Below are positions 61,587 through 64,000 of a stretch of 64,000 bases of DNA, in pieces. Source of the stretch: JAGNGI01 sp035448825 (lineage in GTDB: Bacteria; Fidelibacterota; UBA2242); NCBI GenBank assembly GCA_035448825.1, contig DAOTJS010000008.1, positions 1 to 64,000 of the forward strand. Direction: 5' to 3'. The position numbers and the translations under genes were made by a program. Every line of letters begins with the position of its first letter. Position 1 is the first letter of the stretch. Below the pieces are notes generated by a model, which saw only the letters and a list, made by a program, of their open reading frames with translations, ran no database searches and was not told the origin of the DNA.

Positions 61587-62629
61587 CGTGCAAATTCCTT
61601 GAGTTTAGCAATTAAAATATCATTTTCGGGAGGAGCGCCGACGGTAATCCGCAGGCAATTTTCGCAATACAAGGCTTGCGAACGGTCGCGTACGATGATT
61701 TTCTGACCAATTAAATATTGAAATACGGCGCGCGCATCCCGGAACTTCACCAGCAGGAAGTTAGCTTCAGAAGGATAGACCTTTTCAACTAGCGGCAATT
61801 CTTTAAGTGAACCGGCAAGTCGTTCTCGCTCGGCGCGAAGTTCGGCAACCATCCGATCCTTTTCCGCAACTCGTTCTAAAGCCGTCAACGCCAGTTCCTG
61901 GGTCAAGCCATTGACATTATAAGGATATTTGAGGCGCGAAAGCCAATCAATAACCCGGGGATCGGCCAAAGCCATCCCGAGTCGAAGATTCGCCAAGCCC
62001 CAGGCTTTCGAAAAAGTCTGCATAATTACCAGATTGTTGAAATCGTTCAATCTTGACAGGAAGCTCTTTTGGGAGGCGAAGTCTATGTAGGCTTCGTCAA
62101 TTACGACAATTCCTTTGAACTTCTCCAGTAAATTGACGACATCTGCCGGATTAAGGCAATTGCCGGTCGGATTGTTCGGCGAACAGAGAAAAATCAACTT
62201 GACGTTCGCACTCTGCTCGAAAATTTGCGGTAGATCAATCTGAAAGTCTGGCATCAAAGCCACGGAAACAACGCCGACATCATTACCGGCCGCGCTGACG
62301 GCGTACATACCGTAAGTTGGCGGTAGAATCATAATTTTTTCCACTGCCGGTTGACAGAAGACACGGATCAATAGATCAATGACCTCGTCACTGCCGTTGC
62401 CCAGAAAAATCTGTTCTGGATTCACATTTTTGATGGCGGCAATTTTCTGTTTTAATCGCTTCTGGTGTGGATCAGGGTAGCGATTGAATTTTTGCATAGT
62501 CGCACTGCCGAGCGAGTTTTCATTGGCATCGAGAAATATGCCGATCGCGCCGCCATAATCGTCGCGGGCAGTTGCATAAGGCTGGAGATTAATGACATTG
62601 CGCCGCGCCAGTTTTTCCAGATCAACCAC
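61583..62629 (-). CDS. hisC: histidinol-phosphate aminotransferase
   Basis: HisC transfers an amino group to imidazole acetol phosphate. The 348-residue PLP enzyme has FLDANENSLGS, FLCSPNNPTGNCL, VVIDEAYIDFAS and the PLP lysine in TFSKAWGLANLRLG. The start is GTG 62629: AAAGGAG lies six bases upstream and the protein then begins at the usual place. It overlaps the hisD stop by 8 bp; a longer reading upstream would run into hisD. Confidence 0.96.
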   Translation of the reverse strand: MVDLEKLARRNVINLQPYATARDDYGGAIGIFLDANENSLGSATMQKFNRYPDPHQKRLKQKIAAIKNVNPEQIFLGNGSDEVIDLLIRVFCQPAVEKIMILPPTYGMYAVSAAGNDVGVVSVALMPDFQIDLPQIFEQSANVKLIFLCSPNNPTGNCLNPADVVNLLEKFKGIVVIDEAYIDFASQKSFLSRLNDFNNLVIMQTFSKAWGLANLRLGMALADPRVIDWLSRLKYPYNVNGLTQELALTALERVAEKDRMVAELRAERERLAGSLKELPLVEKVYPSEANFLLVKFRDARAVFQYLIGQKIIVRDRSQALYCENCLRITVGAPPENDILIAKLKEFAR

Positions 62630-63923
62630 GTCCGGCTCCTTTCTTAATCGCTTCCAGGCGAATTCGGACGGCGTTACGATGCGCCTGTAATTTTTCAGCG
62701 GCGGCCATACAATCAATCGTCGGAGCGATGGCTTTCAGACCGGCAGGTGAAATCTTCTGAAAAGTGATTTTCTTGACAAAGCTATCCACCGAAATTCCAC
62801 TATAATTGCGAGCGTAACCGTTGGTAGGCAAAGTATGATTAGTCCCGGACGCATAATCGCCGGCTGATTCGGGAGTAAATTCACCCAGAAAAACCGACCC
62901 GGCATTGATGACTTTCTCTGCCCATTGCTCGGGATTTTGCGTTTGAAGGATGAGATGTTCTGGCGCATAACAATTGACAAACTCCAGCGCCTCAGCCAGA
63001 TTATTGACCAGAATCATGCGACTGCTTTCTAGTGATTTTTCGGCAATAGCACGCCGCGGCAAATCTATCAGCTGTTGCTCGACCGCCGCAACAACTTTCG
63101 GAATCAATTCGGCATTATCGGTTACACAGATAACCTGACTGTCGGTACCATGTTCAGCTTGCGAAAGTAAATCGGCCGCGACAAAATCAGGGTTAGCGAA
63201 CCGGTCGGCTACGACTGCCACTTCCGAAGGCCCGGCCGGCATATCAATTGCTACGCCTTGAGCAGTGACGATTTGCTTGGCGATCGTCACGTATTGATTG
63301 CCCGGCCCAAAGATTTTAGCGACACGCGGTACACTCTGGGTACCATAAGCCATAGCCGCAATAGCATGAGCTCCGCCGAGCTTGAAAATTCGCTCGATGC
63401 CCAAAATTTGGGCGGTGTAGAGAATCACCGGATGAATGCGACCATCTTTATTAGGCGGTGTGCACAAAATAACTTCGGGACAACCAGCCAGCCGCGCCGG
63501 AATACCCAGCATCAGCACCGTCGAAAAGAGCGGCGCCGAACCGCCCGGGATATACAGTCCGACGCTTTCGATCGGCACACTTTTGCGCCAGCAGGTAACG
63601 CCCGGGGTGGTTTCGATTAATTTAACCCCTTCTAATTGAGCCGAATGAAATTTGGTAATATTAGAATGCGCAATCTCGATGGCTTTCCGGAGGTCGTCAT
63701 TTACTTCACTCGCGACAGCCGCAAATTCGTCGCGTTGAACTTCGATTTCTTTCAAACGCACATTGTCGTATTTCCAGGAAAATTGCCGAAGGGCTTCGTC
63801 GCCGTTGGCTTTGACTGCTTCTAAAATTTCAATCACTAAATTTCGTAAGATTTTATTATCAATTGCCGGTCGGCGAATTAATTCTGGCCAGGAGTTTCTT
63901 TGGGGATATTTTACAACTTTCAT
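62622..63923 (-). CDS. hisD: histidinol dehydrogenase
   Basis: HisD oxidises histidinol to histidine in two NAD-dependent steps. The 433-residue protein has GLYIPGGSAPLFSTVLMLGIPA (about residues 123-144), GPGNQYVTIAKQIV, DMPAGPSEVAVVAD and LLSQAEHGTDSQ, with the catalytic glutamate and zinc-binding histidines of the family. AGGA lies nine bases before the ATG. It is the second gene of the visible his operon. Confidence 0.97.
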   Translation of the reverse strand: MKVVKYPQRNSWPELIRRPAIDNKILRNLVIEILEAVKANGDEALRQFSWKYDNVRLKEIEVQRDEFAAVASEVNDDLRKAIEIAHSNITKFHSAQLEGVKLIETTPGVTCWRKSVPIESVGLYIPGGSAPLFSTVLMLGIPARLAGCPEVILCTPPNKDGRIHPVILYTAQILGIERIFKLGGAHAIAAMAYGTQSVPRVAKIFGPGNQYVTIAKQIVTAQGVAIDMPAGPSEVAVVADRFANPDFVAADLLSQAEHGTDSQVICVTDNAELIPKVVAAVEQQLIDLPRRAIAEKSLESSRMILVNNLAEALEFVNCYAPEHLILQTQNPEQWAEKVINAGSVFLGEFTPESAGDYASGTNHTLPTNGYARNYSGISVDSFVKKITFQKISPAGLKAIAPTIDCMAAAEKLQAHRNAVRIRLEAIKKGAGRG

Positions 63924-63932
63924 AACGGTGTC

Positions 63933-64000
63933 CTACATTATCATTTTTTCAATTGGAATGACCAGAATGCCCTGAGCGCCAGCCGCTTTTAAGGCGGAAA
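63933..64000 (-). CDS. hisG: ATP phosphoribosyltransferase HisG, C-terminal end (runs off the right edge)
   Basis: The reverse strand from the right edge reads SALKAAGAQGILVIPIEKMIM and a stop at 63933-63935. This end, GAxxILVxPIEKM, matches the regulatory C-terminal ACT-like domain of long-form HisG. Its position directly before hisD fits the usual hisGDC order. Only 22 codons are visible, so the call rests on that motif and position. Confidence 0.75.
   Translation of the reverse strand, partial: SALKAAGAQGILVIPIEKMIM

Overview
The window is a densely coded bacterial chromosome segment (about 60 protein genes, one tRNA, few gaps) with moderate GC that drops clearly in a few intergenic stretches. 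Its best placement is the FCB side of the bacterial tree, probably an uncultured lineage outside classical Bacteroidota. The evidence is a secreted protein ending in a type IX secretion (Por) sorting domain (40075-41613), a Gld-type ABC transporter unit (18349-22960), a MoxR/DUF58 gene pair, a class III prolyl-tRNA synthetase, a ThyX thymidylate synthase and an Omp85/TamB pair. The two clearest promoters are sigma70-like (TTGACT or TTGCCA, 17 bp, TAAAAT) and not of the Bacteroidota TAnnTTTG type. I cannot name the phylum from this sequence alone.

Layout. 1-4.4 kb: edge of a DNA methyltransferase, thyX, lepA, a CPBP-family membrane protease and tRNA-Ser(GCU). 4.5-14.8 kb: long-chain acyl-CoA synthetase, then an envelope pair (TamB-like, Omp85) followed by clpB. 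15-23 kb: a same-strand run of TPR lipoprotein, MoxR ATPase, DUF58 protein, BatD-like membrane protein, ABC ATPase, ABC permease, GldG-like protein and DUF4340 protein, with very short gaps or overlaps. 23-28 kb (minus strand): Na/Pi cotransporter, PhoU-like protein, proS, recO and rhomboid protease, with a 13-copy decamer repeat between proS and recO. 28-37 kb (plus): FAD dehydrogenase, free Met-R-sulfoxide reductase, C-terminal processing protease, an ExbB-ExbD-ExbD-TonB operon with its own promoter and terminator, a methyltransferase, and a secreted S9-family protein that has lost its catalytic residues.

37-44 kb (minus) is the accessory part: DUF3467 protein, zinc-ribbon protein with an acidic tail, a half-length GT9-like protein, a TrpF-like/Smr fusion, the type IX cargo protein, a small secreted protein, and a Clp-fold serine protease overlapping a 70-residue gene, next to 0.67 kb of very AT-rich gene-free DNA. 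44-54 kb (plus): carA, carB, mutM, a ResB/CcsA cytochrome c maturation pair, a ferritin-like protein, a GNAT-like protein and a HAD phosphatase. 54-57.6 kb (minus): rplM-rpsI-rpsB-tsf-pyrH-frr. 57.9-64 kb (minus): a complete histidine operon hisG(partial)-hisD-hisC-hisB-hisH-hisA-hisF-hisIE with overlapping genes.

Most of this is housekeeping: translation, nucleotide and histidine synthesis, envelope biogenesis and TonB energisation. The items most likely to be new are the TrpF-like/Smr fusion without the canonical catalytic cysteine, the S9 pseudopeptidase, the decamer tandem repeats in three unrelated intergenic regions, and the Clp-fold protease pair in an AT-rich pocket. All assignments come from reading motifs by eye; no database search was run.
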